Of a stretch of DNA of 28,197 nt, positions 1 through 10,100 are shown piece after piece. Every line of letters starts with the position of its first letter. Positions within the stretch are counted from its first letter, which is position 1. The notes under the pieces were generated by a model. The model had not been told where the DNA came from. It was given only the letters and a program-made list of their open reading frames with translations, and searched no databases. The stretch is taken from positions 1 through 28,197 of the forward strand of contig MPUH01000961.1 of assembly GCA_001970955.1 (NCBI GenBank), given 5' to 3'. Origin of the DNA: Stentor coeruleus. Its lineage: Eukaryota > Ciliophora > Heterotrichea > Heterotrichida > Stentoridae. A program made the translations under genes and the position numbers.

Positions 1-59
1 ATACTAATTGATTTGATATAAAAATATTCATTGATACTAATTGATTTAATATAAAAAAT
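1..59. repeat. Two direct copies of a ~25-bp AT-rich unit
   Basis: The motif atactaattgattt followed by (g/a)atataaaaa occurs at 1 and again at 34, a period of 33 bp with one substitution. It lies at the very edge of the window, so more copies may exist outside. No telomeric repeat is visible here. The rest of the 263-nt stretch before the first gene is AT-rich with no other recognisable element. Confidence 0.6.
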
Positions 60-263
60 AACTAAAGCAAACAAATCTTTTGTTTAAAGATTTAATTTTA
101 CAGATATTTAATATTCAAGTATAATCAAAATAGTTATAATAAAAAAGATATTTTTATAATATACTTATACTTCTCATAATGATAAAACATGAATCCATTA
201 GAGAGTAATTTTGATATATTTATCTATCATTATTCTATACGAAAATTATATAACAAAATAAAA

Positions 264-926
264 ATGGATTCAAAGAAAGGTCAGCCTAAAATCCAAGCAG
301 GGGGTAAGAAAACTGGTAAAACAGGTGGAAAAGGGAAAAAAGAACCATCAGCGATACCGAAAAAAACCTTAGAAGTACATGCACCAGCTAAAGAAGAAGT
401 AAAAAAACTTCAAGAAGTAGCTGAAATTAAAAAAAAGCATGAAGAGGAAAAAAAAATAGTTGAAGAACAAAAACAAGTTATAAAGTCTATTCCTCTAGCA
501 AGTCTTGTAGCTGAAGTTGATGCTAATATTCCTAAGGGAACTATAATTCTCGATCCATCAGGTAATACCTTAGTATTTTATAAGTACAAAGGAACACTTA
601 TAGAACGTGATTCACTTGAATGGAATCAAGCTACTTTAAGAAATAGAGTTAAACATAGTTTTAGCCGAGGTTCAACTTTAGCTTTAAAGATAAATGAAGA
701 AGATGATATTGATGAATACTTAGTGAGAGGTACTTTAGATCCTGAGATTATGAACAGAAGTAAAGTTAACTATGATATTCTTAATACTTATTCTAGTGGA
801 AGAGATGATGTTGTGATTATGCAAGATGATTATAGATTTGTTATACTTGTTCATGGAGATAAAGTGCCTCATTGCCTTGAAAAATATATTAGTCAGGGTG
901 ACTTGGTTACTTTAAGGATAATTTAG
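264..926 (+). CDS. Chimeric protein: eIF5B-like lysine-rich leader plus unrecognised C-terminal domain
   Basis: A 220-residue protein if it starts at the ATG at 264. An in-frame ATG at 189 would add 25 residues, but similarity to the neighbouring eIF5B begins exactly at the second Met, so 264 is preferred and the upstream part is probably leader. Residues 1-68 align with the N-terminus of the eIF5B gene downstream with one single-residue gap and roughly 55% identity: MD-KKGQ-K, GGKK-GK-GGK, SAI-KK, EE-K-LQE-AE and K-EEE are shared. The remaining ~150 residues carry no GTPase motif (no GHVDTGKT, DTPGH or NKID) and form a mixed, hydrophobic/charged domain that I do not recognise, with few cysteines. 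Same strand as eIF5B, about 680 bp upstream in the true order. Likely a partial duplication in which an eIF5B leader was joined to another coding sequence. Function unknown. Confidence 0.7.
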   Translation: MDSKKGQPKIQAGGKKTGKTGGKGKKEPSAIPKKTLEVHAPAKEEVKKLQEVAEIKKKHEEEKKIVEEQKQVIKSIPLASLVAEVDANIPKGTIILDPSGNTLVFYKYKGTLIERDSLEWNQATLRNRVKHSFSRGSTLALKINEEDDIDEYLVRGTLDPEIMNRSKVNYDILNTYSSGRDDVVIMQDDYRFVILVHGDKVPHCLEKYISQGDLVTLRII

Positions 927-1388
927 GATATTTATTTAGAATTTTTATATAGGCTGTAGGTATAAGATTTTTTATGTAAGCTTTATGAATTACTAACTAT
1001 GAGATTTTATTAAAAACTATGAGCTTTATAACACTCTAGCTAGCTGGCTTATTTTAGGAATATAGTAAAATGGCATAGTTTTAAATTCTGTTCATGTCTA
1101 ATACCTTTGAAAAATAGCTACTTTAACAATAAATCATAATAAACCTATTATTAATATTATAAAAATAGCTACTTTAACAATAAATCATAATAAACCTATT
1201 ATTTATATTCCCAATCTATCTTTTAGTATTTATAAACTTATTTAACATCTATCCTCACCATATCCTCCTAAAACAATTAAATCTCTTAAACAACAAAACA
1301 AAATTATCCCAAAAATAAACTATTTCCATTATTGTTATAAAATAAAACCTTTTATCAAATGTATTAACACCAAAATAAAATCCTTCAG
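927..1388. other. Intergenic spacer between the chimeric gene and eIF5B
   Basis: No supported gene. The first part (about 927-1080) is G-richer than C on the plus strand. From about 1210 onward it becomes C-rich and G-poor, and this runs into the G-free tract that follows. It contains one short tandem duplication, listed separately. Confidence 0.7.
1110..1211. repeat. Tandem duplication, 51-bp unit x2
   Basis: The unit beginning aaaaatagctactttaac starts at 1110 and again at 1161. The first 43 bases are identical and the last eight diverge. No N separates the copies, so unlike the other duplications in this window it is probably real. It sits close to where the local G/C skew changes sign between the two genes. 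Confidence 0.8.
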
Positions 1389-1591
1389 TCTCTAATTTAA
1401 TTCTAATAATCCATAATAATATAATAATATATTCTATCTTTTATTCATTATAATCAACCTCTTATTAATTATAATCTTAAAATCCCCAAACATAAAAATA
1501 TCCTTAATCTTAACCCATCTAATAAACCCACACAATAAAAAAATATAAATTCATCCTCTATCCATATCCAAAATTTCATACACTACCTTTT
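1389..1591 (+). other. 203-nt tract with no G, upstream of eIF5B
   Basis: Between the G at 1388 and the G at 1592 I count no G and about 43 C on the plus strand. The tract ends 16 nt before the first copy of the eIF5B start codon (1608), so it covers the promoter and/or 5' untranslated region. It may reflect a ciliate promoter or leader composition preference; no specific element can be named. Confidence 0.8.
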
Positions 1592-1714
1592 GTTGGGTAA
1601 TAAAAATATGGATAAGAAAGGTCAGAACAAGTCTCAAGGAGGGNTTTCATACACTACCTTTTGTTGGGTAATAAAAATATGGATAAGAAAGGTCAGAACA
1701 AGTCTCAAGGAGGG
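1574..1714. other. Assembly overlap: 70-bp direct copies flanking an N at 1644
   Basis: Bases 1574-1643 and 1645-1714 are identical, with the single N between them. The copies contain the eIF5B start codon (1608 and 1679) and its first 12 codons or so. A single N exactly at the junction of a perfect copy is typical of two contigs that overlap but were joined by a placeholder gap. The true genome probably has one copy. Confidence 0.9.
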
Positions 1715-4159
1715 GGCAAAAAAGGTGGCAAAGCAGGTGGGAAAAAAGGAAAGGGAATTTCAGCGATAGCAAAAAAGGCCCAAGAAGCTTATTTGCAGGG
1801 TCAAGAAGAGGAAAAAAGGCTTCAAGAAGAAGCAGAGCTCCAACGCAAGCAGGAGGAAGAAGAAAACAAGCGTCGAGAAGAAGAGGAAAGAAAGAAAAAA
1901 GAAATAGCTGAAAGGCTTAAAAAAGAACGCAAAGAAAAGAAAAAGGAGCTGAAAAGGTTAGGTCTATGGAAAACCAAGGCTCAATTAGAACAAGAAGAAC
2001 GTGACAATCGAGCCAGGGAACAATTCTTAAAAATAGGTCTAGTCAAGCCTGAAAATCAAGAAGGTCCTAGGGCTCTACCTTGTAGTAAGAAAAAGAAAAG
2101 ACCTCAAGTCACAGAGCCAAAAGATCAAGAAGCTCATAAGGACCAAGAGACAATCGAAAAGCCAATAGTCTCAATAGAAGATAAAAAAACAAAGACTGAA
2201 GGTCAAGAAGAAGAAATCCCTGAAGTTTGGGACCAAGATGATGATCAGTCAGTACCTAAACCAAAAGTTCAAATAGTCTCTGAGGTTAAAGAAGATATAA
2301 ATGAAGAACCAATCAAAAGAGAAGTCCCTAAAAAAAAGAAAAAAGTCCAAGAAGTTGAAAAAGACCCTGAATACAAATCTCCAATTGTATGTGTTCTAGG
2401 CCATGTCGATACCGGTAAAACTAAACTTCTAGATAAAATCAGACACACAAACGTCCAAACAGGTGAAGCTGGAGGTATAACTCAACAAATCGGTGCTACA
2501 ATGTTCCCATCAGAAGCTATAAATTCACTTACACGCAAACTTCCTAATATCAATGTTAACATCTTAGTCCCTGGGCTTTTAATCATAGATACTCCAGGCC
2601 ATGAATCTTTTTCTAATCTTCGTTCAAGAGGTTCAAGTTTATGTGATCTAGCAATTCTAGTTGTAGATATCATGCATGGACTTGAAAAACAAACTTTAGA
2701 ATCTTTAGATATTTTAAGGAAAAAAAACATTCCATTTATTGTCGCATTGAATAAAATTGATAGAATGTATCAATGGAAAGCTATGCAAGATGAAGCATTT
2801 ATGACAACTTTTAAACAACAACAAGAGCATACACAAGAAGAGTTTATTAGAAGAGCTAAAGAAGCGGTGCTTGCTTTTGCTGAACAAGGGCTTAATGCTG
2901 CACTTTATTATGAAAACCCTGATCCTGAAGATTATATTAATTTAGTTCCAACAAGTGCTATTACTGGAGAGGGTATTCCTGATCTTCTTGGTATGCTTGT
3001 GAATATATCACAAGGGTCATTGGCACATAAGATAAAATATAAGCCTCAATTACAAGCAACAGTTATGGAAGTTAAGGTTATTGAAGGTCATGGGACAACA
3101 ATTGATGTTATATTGGCTAATGGAGTATTGAAAGAAGATGATAAAATTGTTTTAGCAGGATTTAATGGTCCGATTGTCACGAATATTAGAGCATTAATGA
3201 CCCCTATGCCTTTAAAGGAAATGAGAGTTAAAGGAGAATATTTACATCATAAAAAACTATATGCGACTATGGGAGCCAAAATATCTGCACAAGGACTTGA
3301 AGAGTCTATGGCAGGTTCGCCTCTTTGTGTTGCATCAAATGAAGATGAAATAGTCGATTTATGTGAAGAAGTCCAAAGAGATATCGCCCAAGTATTTACT
3401 CATATCAATAAAAAAGGTAAAGGTGTTCATGTTCAAGCTTCAACTGTTGGATCCCTTGAAGCACTTCTTGAGTTTCTTAAAGAAAGCAAAATCCCTGTAT
3501 GTAGTGTTAGTATCGGTCCAGTACACAAAAAAGATATTATGAAAGCACAAGGTCAAATCGAAAAACTTAAAAGAAAAGAATATGCAACAGTTTTAGCTTT
3601 TGACGTAAAAATTACCCAAGAAGGTCAAGAATATGCTGAACAAGTTGGTGTTAAGATTTTTGCAGCTGATATCATTTATCATTTATTTGACAGATTTACA
3701 GAGTATGTCAAACAAATACGTGATGAGGAAAAAGCTGCGGAAGGTAAAGGAAAAGATGCGATTTTCCCTTGTGTATTGAAGATTGTTCAGATTTTTAGAG
3801 CAAAAGACCCAATAATTTTTGGATGTGACGTACTTGGAGGGGTATTGAAAGTTGGGACTCCATTATGTGTTCCTGAAAAAGGGAATTTGATTATAGGGAA
3901 AGTTCAATCGATTGAGTTTAATAAGAAAACTATACAAGAAGCTAGACCGTCTACAGGAAGTGTGGCAGTTAAGATACAAGGGATGAGTTCTGAACAACAA
4001 GGATATCAAGTAGGAAAGCACTTTGAAGAAAACAATCAGGTGGCTAGTTGGATGACTAGGGATAGTATTGATGCGCTTAAAGAGTTCTTTATGGACATGA
4101 TGAGCAAAGATGATTGGAAACTAGTCAAGGTACTTAAAACTACATATGGAATCCTTTAA
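1679..4159 (+). CDS. EIF5B: Eukaryotic translation initiation factor 5B (eIF5B, IF2 family GTPase)
   Basis: eIF5B is the ribosome-dependent GTPase that joins the 60S subunit to the 48S complex and helps position initiator tRNA. The protein is 826 residues from the ATG at 1679. Residues 1-220 are a Lys/Glu/Gln-rich, partly coiled-coil leader as in other eukaryotic eIF5Bs. The GTPase domain follows: G1 GHVDTGKT at 241-248, the switch I GGITQQIGAT at 265-274 with the conserved Thr, DTPGH at 304-308 including the catalytic His, NKID at 358-361 and SAITGEG from 426. Beta-barrel domain II, the alpha/beta domain III and the C-terminal domain IV follow to the end. It is shorter than the yeast and human proteins, mainly in the leader. 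There are no introns. An in-frame TTG at 1661 would extend the frame by six codons but is not a credible start. The first codons are duplicated upstream by the assembly overlap at 1644. Its leader is echoed in the gene at 264-926. Confidence 0.97.
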   Translation: MDKKGQNKSQGGGKKGGKAGGKKGKGISAIAKKAQEAYLQGQEEEKRLQEEAELQRKQEEEENKRREEEERKKKEIAERLKKERKEKKKELKRLGLWKTKAQLEQEERDNRAREQFLKIGLVKPENQEGPRALPCSKKKKRPQVTEPKDQEAHKDQETIEKPIVSIEDKKTKTEGQEEEIPEVWDQDDDQSVPKPKVQIVSEVKEDINEEPIKREVPKKKKKVQEVEKDPEYKSPIVCVLGHVDTGKTKLLDKIRHTNVQTGEAGGITQQIGATMFPSEAINSLTRKLPNINVNILVPGLLIIDTPGHESFSNLRSRGSSLCDLAILVVDIMHGLEKQTLESLDILRKKNIPFIVALNKIDRMYQWKAMQDEAFMTTFKQQQEHTQEEFIRRAKEAVLAFAEQGLNAALYYENPDPEDYINLVPTSAITGEGIPDLLGMLVNISQGSLAHKIKYKPQLQATVMEVKVIEGHGTTIDVILANGVLKEDDKIVLAGFNGPIVTNIRALMTPMPLKEMRVKGEYLHHKKLYATMGAKISAQGLEESMAGSPLCVASNEDEIVDLCEEVQRDIAQVFTHINKKGKGVHVQASTVGSLEALLEFLKESKIPVCSVSIGPVHKKDIMKAQGQIEKLKRKEYATVLAFDVKITQEGQEYAEQVGVKIFAADIIYHLFDRFTEYVKQIRDEEKAAEGKGKDAIFPCVLKIVQIFRAKDPIIFGCDVLGGVLKVGTPLCVPEKGNLIIGKVQSIEFNKKTIQEARPSTGSVAVKIQGMSSEQQGYQVGKHFEENNQVASWMTRDSIDALKEFFMDMMSKDDWKLVKVLKTTYGIL

Positions 4160-5134
4160 ATAAGCTCATTCTAGTAAATTTGGGTTAAGATTTATGGTTA
4201 GTTAGATTTTTGATGAAAGAATGAAGGCTTTTATTTAAATTTTTAGCATATTTTTAAGCTGAAAGTTATTGTTAGTCTTATTTAAAATTAAGATTATTAT
4301 CAAACAATTGACTATAAAATATGATTAAGATTAATTAGAATATGTATGAGTTTATTAATGATAAATCAATCTTATTATTAAAATATTATAGTATTTAATA
4401 TATCGCTAGTATAAAGAAGAATTTTATTCAATAAATACTTAAATGGTTCAATAGTTTAAAATACAACCTAATCTTTATAGTTACTACAAACTAACTTCTA
4501 AATCAATTTTAATCTTATATAAAACTCATTCAAATCTCATAAATTCCACGTATAATCTAATTCAAGTTAAAATTATCATCATTCTTAAAATCCTTTAGTA
4601 CTTTTATAATATTTATTATAAAGTAAAATGGAATTGAATCTATATATAAAATTCAAAACCAAACAATGTAACTATCTTATTAAGCTCAATAATAAACATA
4701 AATTCATAAGAGTATCTTTAGCCTATTAGATCTTATATTCCTCATAATCACCAAGTATTATTTCATTTAAAATTTGCCATAAAACCCCAAAAATTTTATA
4801 CCCTAATTTTGTATTGAATTATTTATAAACCTATTAAAACTATAGATTTTTTTATCACAACCTAAACAAGTTTTAAAGTATTAAACATAGGGTCTCTTAT
4901 ATAAACATTCTAATATTCGAAAAATTTAAAAAATGTAATTTTTTTAACAAATTTATTCACACATTTATCTGTATATATAATACTCTATCTTATATTCATA
5001 GACTTTTATAAGCAACTTGTTAAAATTGTTTTCCATAAGGCATTATAAATTTTTATAATATGCTTTTGCATATAACAAAGTGCTTAAAATTTCACTTTTA
5101 AATAATTCCATATTAATATAATTATTACATTAGA
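4160..5134. other. Intergenic spacer, eIF5B to zinc-finger gene
   Basis: About 975 nt with no supported gene. The first ~250 nt after the eIF5B stop are relatively G-rich and C-poor. Further on the balance reverses: in 4441-4620 I count about 28 C and 7 G. No tRNA, repeat or mobile element was seen. Confidence 0.7.
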
Positions 5135-5605
5135 ATGAAAACACCAAGACTCTATTGCGAAGTTTCTGGTTGCAAAAAAACTTTTAAGAGTCAAGAATAT
5201 CTTGATATCCATATCAAAAATGATCATTGTTCTATAGATCTGACTGTACATTTCGACTATAAATGCCCAAAATGCTCTAAAAGTTTGTCAACCAAACAAA
5301 GTTTAAAGGAGCATTTTTACACCCACACAGGGGAAAGACCATATAAATGTCTTGAAGCTGGTTGTGGGTTAATGTTTCGACAAAGTAGCCAATTATCAAA
5401 TCACAGAAAAGCCCATCAAGAAACAAAAAAGAAATTTCTTAAATCGCCGAATGTTAGTCTTGAATTCTTATCCAAGCTTATTTCTCAAGAAGATTTTAAA
5501 AAGTACGAAATTCCAGATGGTCCCTTTTCGATTTCTGATGCGAAATTACCTGAAATTGCCCCAACTGGATATAAAAATCTAAGAAATGTTGAGTTGTTGA
5601 AATAG
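5135..5605 (+). CDS. Three-finger C2H2 zinc-finger protein
   Basis: A 156-residue protein with three classical C2H2 fingers. Finger 1 uses C8, C13, H26 and H31; finger 2 uses C44, C47, H60 and H64; finger 3 uses C72, C77, H90 and H94. Fingers 2 and 3 are joined by the canonical TGERPYK linker (65-71), and finger 3 has the C-x4-C spacing seen in TFIIIA/Zic/GLI-like proteins. The linker is strong evidence for sequence-specific nucleic-acid binding in tandem. Finger 1 is joined to finger 2 by a longer, non-canonical linker (32-43). The C-terminal 60 residues are unrecognised and carry no effector domain I can name. Starts at the first ATG in the frame. Target and function unknown; a nuclear DNA- or RNA-binding role is inferred from the family. 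Confidence 0.9.
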   Translation: MKTPRLYCEVSGCKKTFKSQEYLDIHIKNDHCSIDLTVHFDYKCPKCSKSLSTKQSLKEHFYTHTGERPYKCLEAGCGLMFRQSSQLSNHRKAHQETKKKFLKSPNVSLEFLSKLISQEDFKKYEIPDGPFSISDAKLPEIAPTGYKNLRNVELLK

Positions 5606-5839
5606 GATAGATAAGTATTATTTAGAAAAATATTAGTTTGAATACTTTAAGAAAGGTTTGTTATGGGTGATATTTAAATAGATGTGGATTTTTGCGAAGA
5701 AAAAGTAGTTTTACTTATAAAGTAGATTGGAAAATATTTATGAAGTAGAATTAGGTTTAATAGACATAAAACATAGAGAATTTGATTATTTTTTTATTTT
5801 CCTTGATGATTTTAGCGTATCTACTTAGTTGTTGCTTGT

Positions 5840-6340
5840 TTTTAAGGATTTTGAATCAGAAATTATAAACCAAAATAATCAATATGATGAATAAAAACCC
5901 AGAAATAAATGCTTTTTAAATATGAAGAGGCTTGTTATATTTTAAAACTATTACAATTAGAAGAATGCTTTGATGTATGTTTCGTGATGGATATTTATAT
6001 GAAACTTGATTAAATATGCATTGGATAAATCATAGAATGTGGAAAAGTAAAGTATATTAGAAATTGATTAATTTAGTTTATTTCATGATAATTAGTATGA
6101 TTCTTTGTGTATGAAATAATTTGAGCATGATAATTAAATTGAAATAGAATTTTTATACTAAATATGAAATAGTTCTATCAAAATTTTTGTCTAAAAATGA
6201 ATTGGCAATTGAATTCAAAGATAATTATTTATTAAAGTAATAACTATTAATTATGTTTATGAAAAGAAGTTTTAAAGTTTACAATTGTGTTATTCAACAA
6301 TATACTATTGTAATAAACATTTTTTTGGGAGGGGGTAGAT
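5840..6340 (+). pseudogene. Possible decayed coding patch
   Basis: Short protein-like runs appear on the plus strand, broken by stops and frame changes. One runs up to the TAA at about 5893. In another frame, 5909-6010 is open for 34 codons, from MLFKYEEACY through FDVCFVMDIY to a TAA at 6011. Beyond 6000 a third frame is protein-like but contains many stops. A frame slip in the ctttttaaat tract near 5915 would join the first two runs. No family is recognisable. In DNA this AT-rich, short open runs also arise by chance, so this is tentative. Confidence 0.25.
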
Positions 6341-6344
6341 ATGA

Positions 6345-6761
6345 GTGAAATTTAAACCAAAAATCTATTGTTGGCTGATTCTTCAGCAGGTTAAGCATGA
6401 AACTTTTCATATATTTATTGATAGATTATGCAAATATGCTTATTTGTTTGAGTATATATATTCAAACAATTTGACAAACAAAAATATATATGATAGTGAG
6501 AATTATACAAAGATAAATTATTTTTTCTTAATTTTCCAAACTAAATCTTCTTATATAATTTTTATTAAGGACAAAAATGCTCAGCATATAGGATATAGTT
6601 TCTATTTGAATAAATTTTATTTCGAGAAAAGTGGAGAATTTATGTTTAAATTAAAATTATTTTATATAAAGGAATATATTAACTATATTAAATTTGTTGA
6701 TATTATGCTACATGAAATATATAATTATATAAAAGGTATTATGATTTTACCAATAACTTAA
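6345..6761 (+). CDS. Dubious ORF without an ATG start
   Basis: A 138-codon open frame that begins at a GTG directly after an in-frame TGA. Its first ATG lies roughly 100 codons in, so it cannot be a normal gene as it stands. The translation is rich in Ile, Tyr, Phe and Lys, as expected of AT-rich DNA, and shows no known motif. An ATG at 6341 in another frame opens MSEI then hits TAA. The length is more than I would expect by chance at this composition, so it may be the tail of a decayed gene (with the patch at 5840-6340) or an exon whose start I cannot see. Confidence 0.2.
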   Translation: MKFKPKIYCWLILQQVKHETFHIFIDRLCKYAYLFEYIYSNNLTNKNIYDSENYTKINYFFLIFQTKSSYIIFIKDKNAQHIGYSFYLNKFYFEKSGEFMFKLKLFYIKEYINYIKFVDIMLHEIYNYIKGIMILPIT

Positions 6762-7155
6762 TAGTTTCTCACATAGCTTCAACTTTGAAAGAGTGAAGTA
6801 AAAAAATTTGCATTGGAATATCCATTTTTAAGGTAAAAGTATCACAAAAGATGCTAAAATTTATATAATTTTCTGTAAAGAAATAATGATATGCTATTTT
6901 TTGAATTATTTATAAGTAAGGTATTTATTACAAACTATGAAATATGTTATTATGGCTAGAGAATGATGCATTAATAGAATTATCTCCTTTAAAATATTTA
7001 TTTCAAAATAAATTCCAGATTTCTATAGCTTATAAATAATTTATTAGCAAATTAACTGTAGTAAAAATAAAAATACTTTCAATAAATATCATCAACTGCA
7101 TTTAAAAACTAAAAATATCGCAAAAACATAAAAAATTAATCTAAAAAAGCCTAAA
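6762..7155. other. Convergent intergenic region before the first giant gene's 3' end
   Basis: About 390 nt with no supported gene. It lies between plus-strand sequence and the 3' end of the minus-strand giant gene at 7156. It becomes G-poor towards 7150, as do the 3' flanks of the other minus-strand genes. Nothing else seen. Confidence 0.6.
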
Positions 7156-10100
7156 CTAAATTGCGAACATAATGCCAAACGCTAATACAAGTTTATATTG
7201 GAAACTAGCATGTCTATTATAAGTATAATTCAAAAGATTACCTTCAAAGCATTCTGGCAATATAGGTTTATCATTATAAGCAGCACAAGTCCAAGTAATT
7301 TTTTCCCAAACCAAATCACTAGCAGAATAATCATTAAACTGAAACTCAAACCATTGATTTTTCCCAGTTACAACACTTAAGCAAATTGTATTTTCACTAT
7401 TATCATTAGCATATCTATCTAATCCAAAAAATATAAATTGAGAACTCAAATAATAATTTATATCAACATCATATTCATATTCACAACATACCAAACCATT
7501 AGTTGCTATTTCAAATTCAAATGTAATATTATTAGTGTTTATTGACCATGAATAATTAAAAAAATATGTTTGATCATATATAAATTCACTATATGATATC
7601 TCTTTTATTAATAATCCTTCTTTAGCAAAAGCATCAATATAATATCCTGAGTAAAAATTAACTAAATCATATAGATTAATATTGCTTGTTATATCTGGTA
7701 AAATTATTGTCTCAGAGCTTTTAGCAAGAATTCTTCTTGTTGTTATAATTTTTTTTGTTTTAAGTCTATTTCCAACTATATGTAAAAGATTAGCAAATAC
7801 TGAATTAATTTTTTCATTATCTATATGCGTATCGTTAATATAATCAATAATCATTATAATAGGGTTATTTAATGATAATGTAGTTGCAGAAGTTTCATTA
7901 AATACTGGAGATTGTCCTGATAAGTTGTCGAAATATGCTACTAAATGATAAGTAGTTTCAGCGATTAAAGATGAAAAAGTGTGAATTACTTGATTGGTAG
8001 AATTTTTAATTAAATTTTGACATGTAAAATAAGCAAAAGATCGTTCGTAAAAAATATATAAAGAGAATTCTTCCCAGTCAGCGATGTCTATATAATATGG
8101 GTGATTTTTATAAGCTAATTCTTGCTCTTCAAGTGTTAGATTTTCATTATCTCCTACAATTTGTTTGACCCTTTGCTTTATATAATCTATTTCTCTAGAT
8201 TTTTCAACATAATTATAGACTAAATCAGTCATTAATGCCCAAGTAGCAATAGCCCAATTATTTGATGAGAATTTTACTGTAATTTCTGTTTGACTCAAAA
8301 CTTCAAGATAAGCTGATGCTATTGCTGCATTTTCATACTGCGGTTCGAAATTTAATAATATTTTATTTTTTATTGTAAAAATATTCGTATAAATTTCAGA
8401 AATTGATGGGTTTATATAAAAAGAATCTCCGTTGTTACAGTTTTGGCAATTGATTGTAAAATAAATTTTGTTTTCTCCTGGTTTGAAAACTGTAGGGGAA
8501 AAGCTTATAATTTTACTAGAATCATCTTCCATTTTGAATATGATTTCTAATTCACTAAATGGGCTTATTCCATTATCTATACGTAGTTCTATAGGAAAAC
8601 TTAAACCTGTTGGAGAAATTTTAAGTGCTTTCCCGTTTAAAATATTGAATGACCTCATTATAACTTCAACAATCGTCAATTCTGGAGATTTATAAAAATT
8701 CGTCTCTCCCCAAAATCCATTTTCATAATTTTTTATCCATGATATATAATAGACTCCTTTAGATGTATCCAATGAGCATCCAATTTTAAAAAATGTTGTT
8801 GGATTTGAATTAGTTATTGTATAAGTACCATCATTACTGAAATATAAAGGACCATTAATTATAAAGTTACTTGCTGATATTGATATAATTGAAGACTTAA
8901 TACTATCAGATCCAACAGAGATCCAACTGCTATAAGTTCCTAAGACAAGTTCAATATTATTTCCTTTATTCACAACAAGTCTTTCTATTGAAATTTTATT
9001 AAAACCAGTATAAGCCGCATTTAAATTTTTAAAGCTTTGCGAAGTTACAGTAACTGAAACTTTATCATAAGTATTAGTATTTACAGCATAAAGAGTAAAT
9101 TTTTCAGCCCAATAATTATATTGCATATATTCTTCAATAAAAAAATCTAATCGACTTAACCCTTCAAGAGGGTTGTTAATTCCATTTAAAACAAAGTGAG
9201 TCAAAACCTCACCAGAAATATCAATTTTTTTATCAATAATAAATTCAACTACGTTATTCGACACATAACAGTTAGTATTAGATGATACAATTTTTTCATT
9301 TCCATAAGAATCATAAGTTAAAACATAACAGTTTATTATATCTCGATTTAAAGACCCTAAATCATATGGTTTTGGGAATTCTACATAAATTATAGAATTC
9401 ACTTCAAAGATATCATTTATATAAGCACTTAATACAATATCTGAGATTATATCAATGTCTGTATCAGTACGATTAGCATAATACAAGTCGATATTTTTCT
9501 CAGGAATATCTGTAAATTTAATCTTAACATCATAATAAGGATTAGCAATCCAGAATTTATCATTAAATATATAAACATTCCAAAAAACACTACTGACACT
9601 AGGGTTTTTAATAAATAAATCTATTGAAAAAGGTTCTTTAGATAAAACATTAATATTTGAGCAGATTATAATCCAATGATATGCATAACATAATATTTCT
9701 CCATGGCTACTTTTTGCGTTTATAAAATTAACTAAAGGTAAGCTGTTGAATATTATTATATTCTCTGGTATAGCATCATATTCTTTAGGTACATCAAATA
9801 TTATTATAGAATCTTCTGTAATTTCAGTAGGAATAATTATTGTGAATTTATGCCATGATTTATTCCCATAATTACTTATAGAAACTGTAGCTATAATACT
9901 AGTAATATCAATATTTATAGATTTAGATACAGGTAAAATTTGATGTAATACATTAGTATCATCAATAAATAAAAATCCATTATATTCAACTTGGATTTTA
10001 AATGGGTGAGTTTCTGTTTGAGTTTTTGCTATAGAGAAAGCTAAGTCTTTTATAATATGAATTTTTGTCATGGCTTGTATTGGGGAAAGGGTTTTTATAA

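Noticed and set aside
2482..2730. Open frame on the minus strand inside eIF5B
   Set aside because: It lies opposite the GTPase core, which is certain coding sequence, and its translation has no recognisable feature.
5909..6010. Remnant of a protein kinase (hinge-like FVMDIYM)
   Set aside because: Only a few residues resemble a kinase hinge, with no glycine loop, catalytic loop or DFG in any frame nearby.
5840..6761. Gene read with TAA/TAG as glutamine, as in many other ciliates
   Set aside because: Translation with Gln looks protein-like, but any AT-rich DNA does. The clear genes here use CAA for Gln and end at TAA or TAG at family-expected lengths, so the standard code applies.
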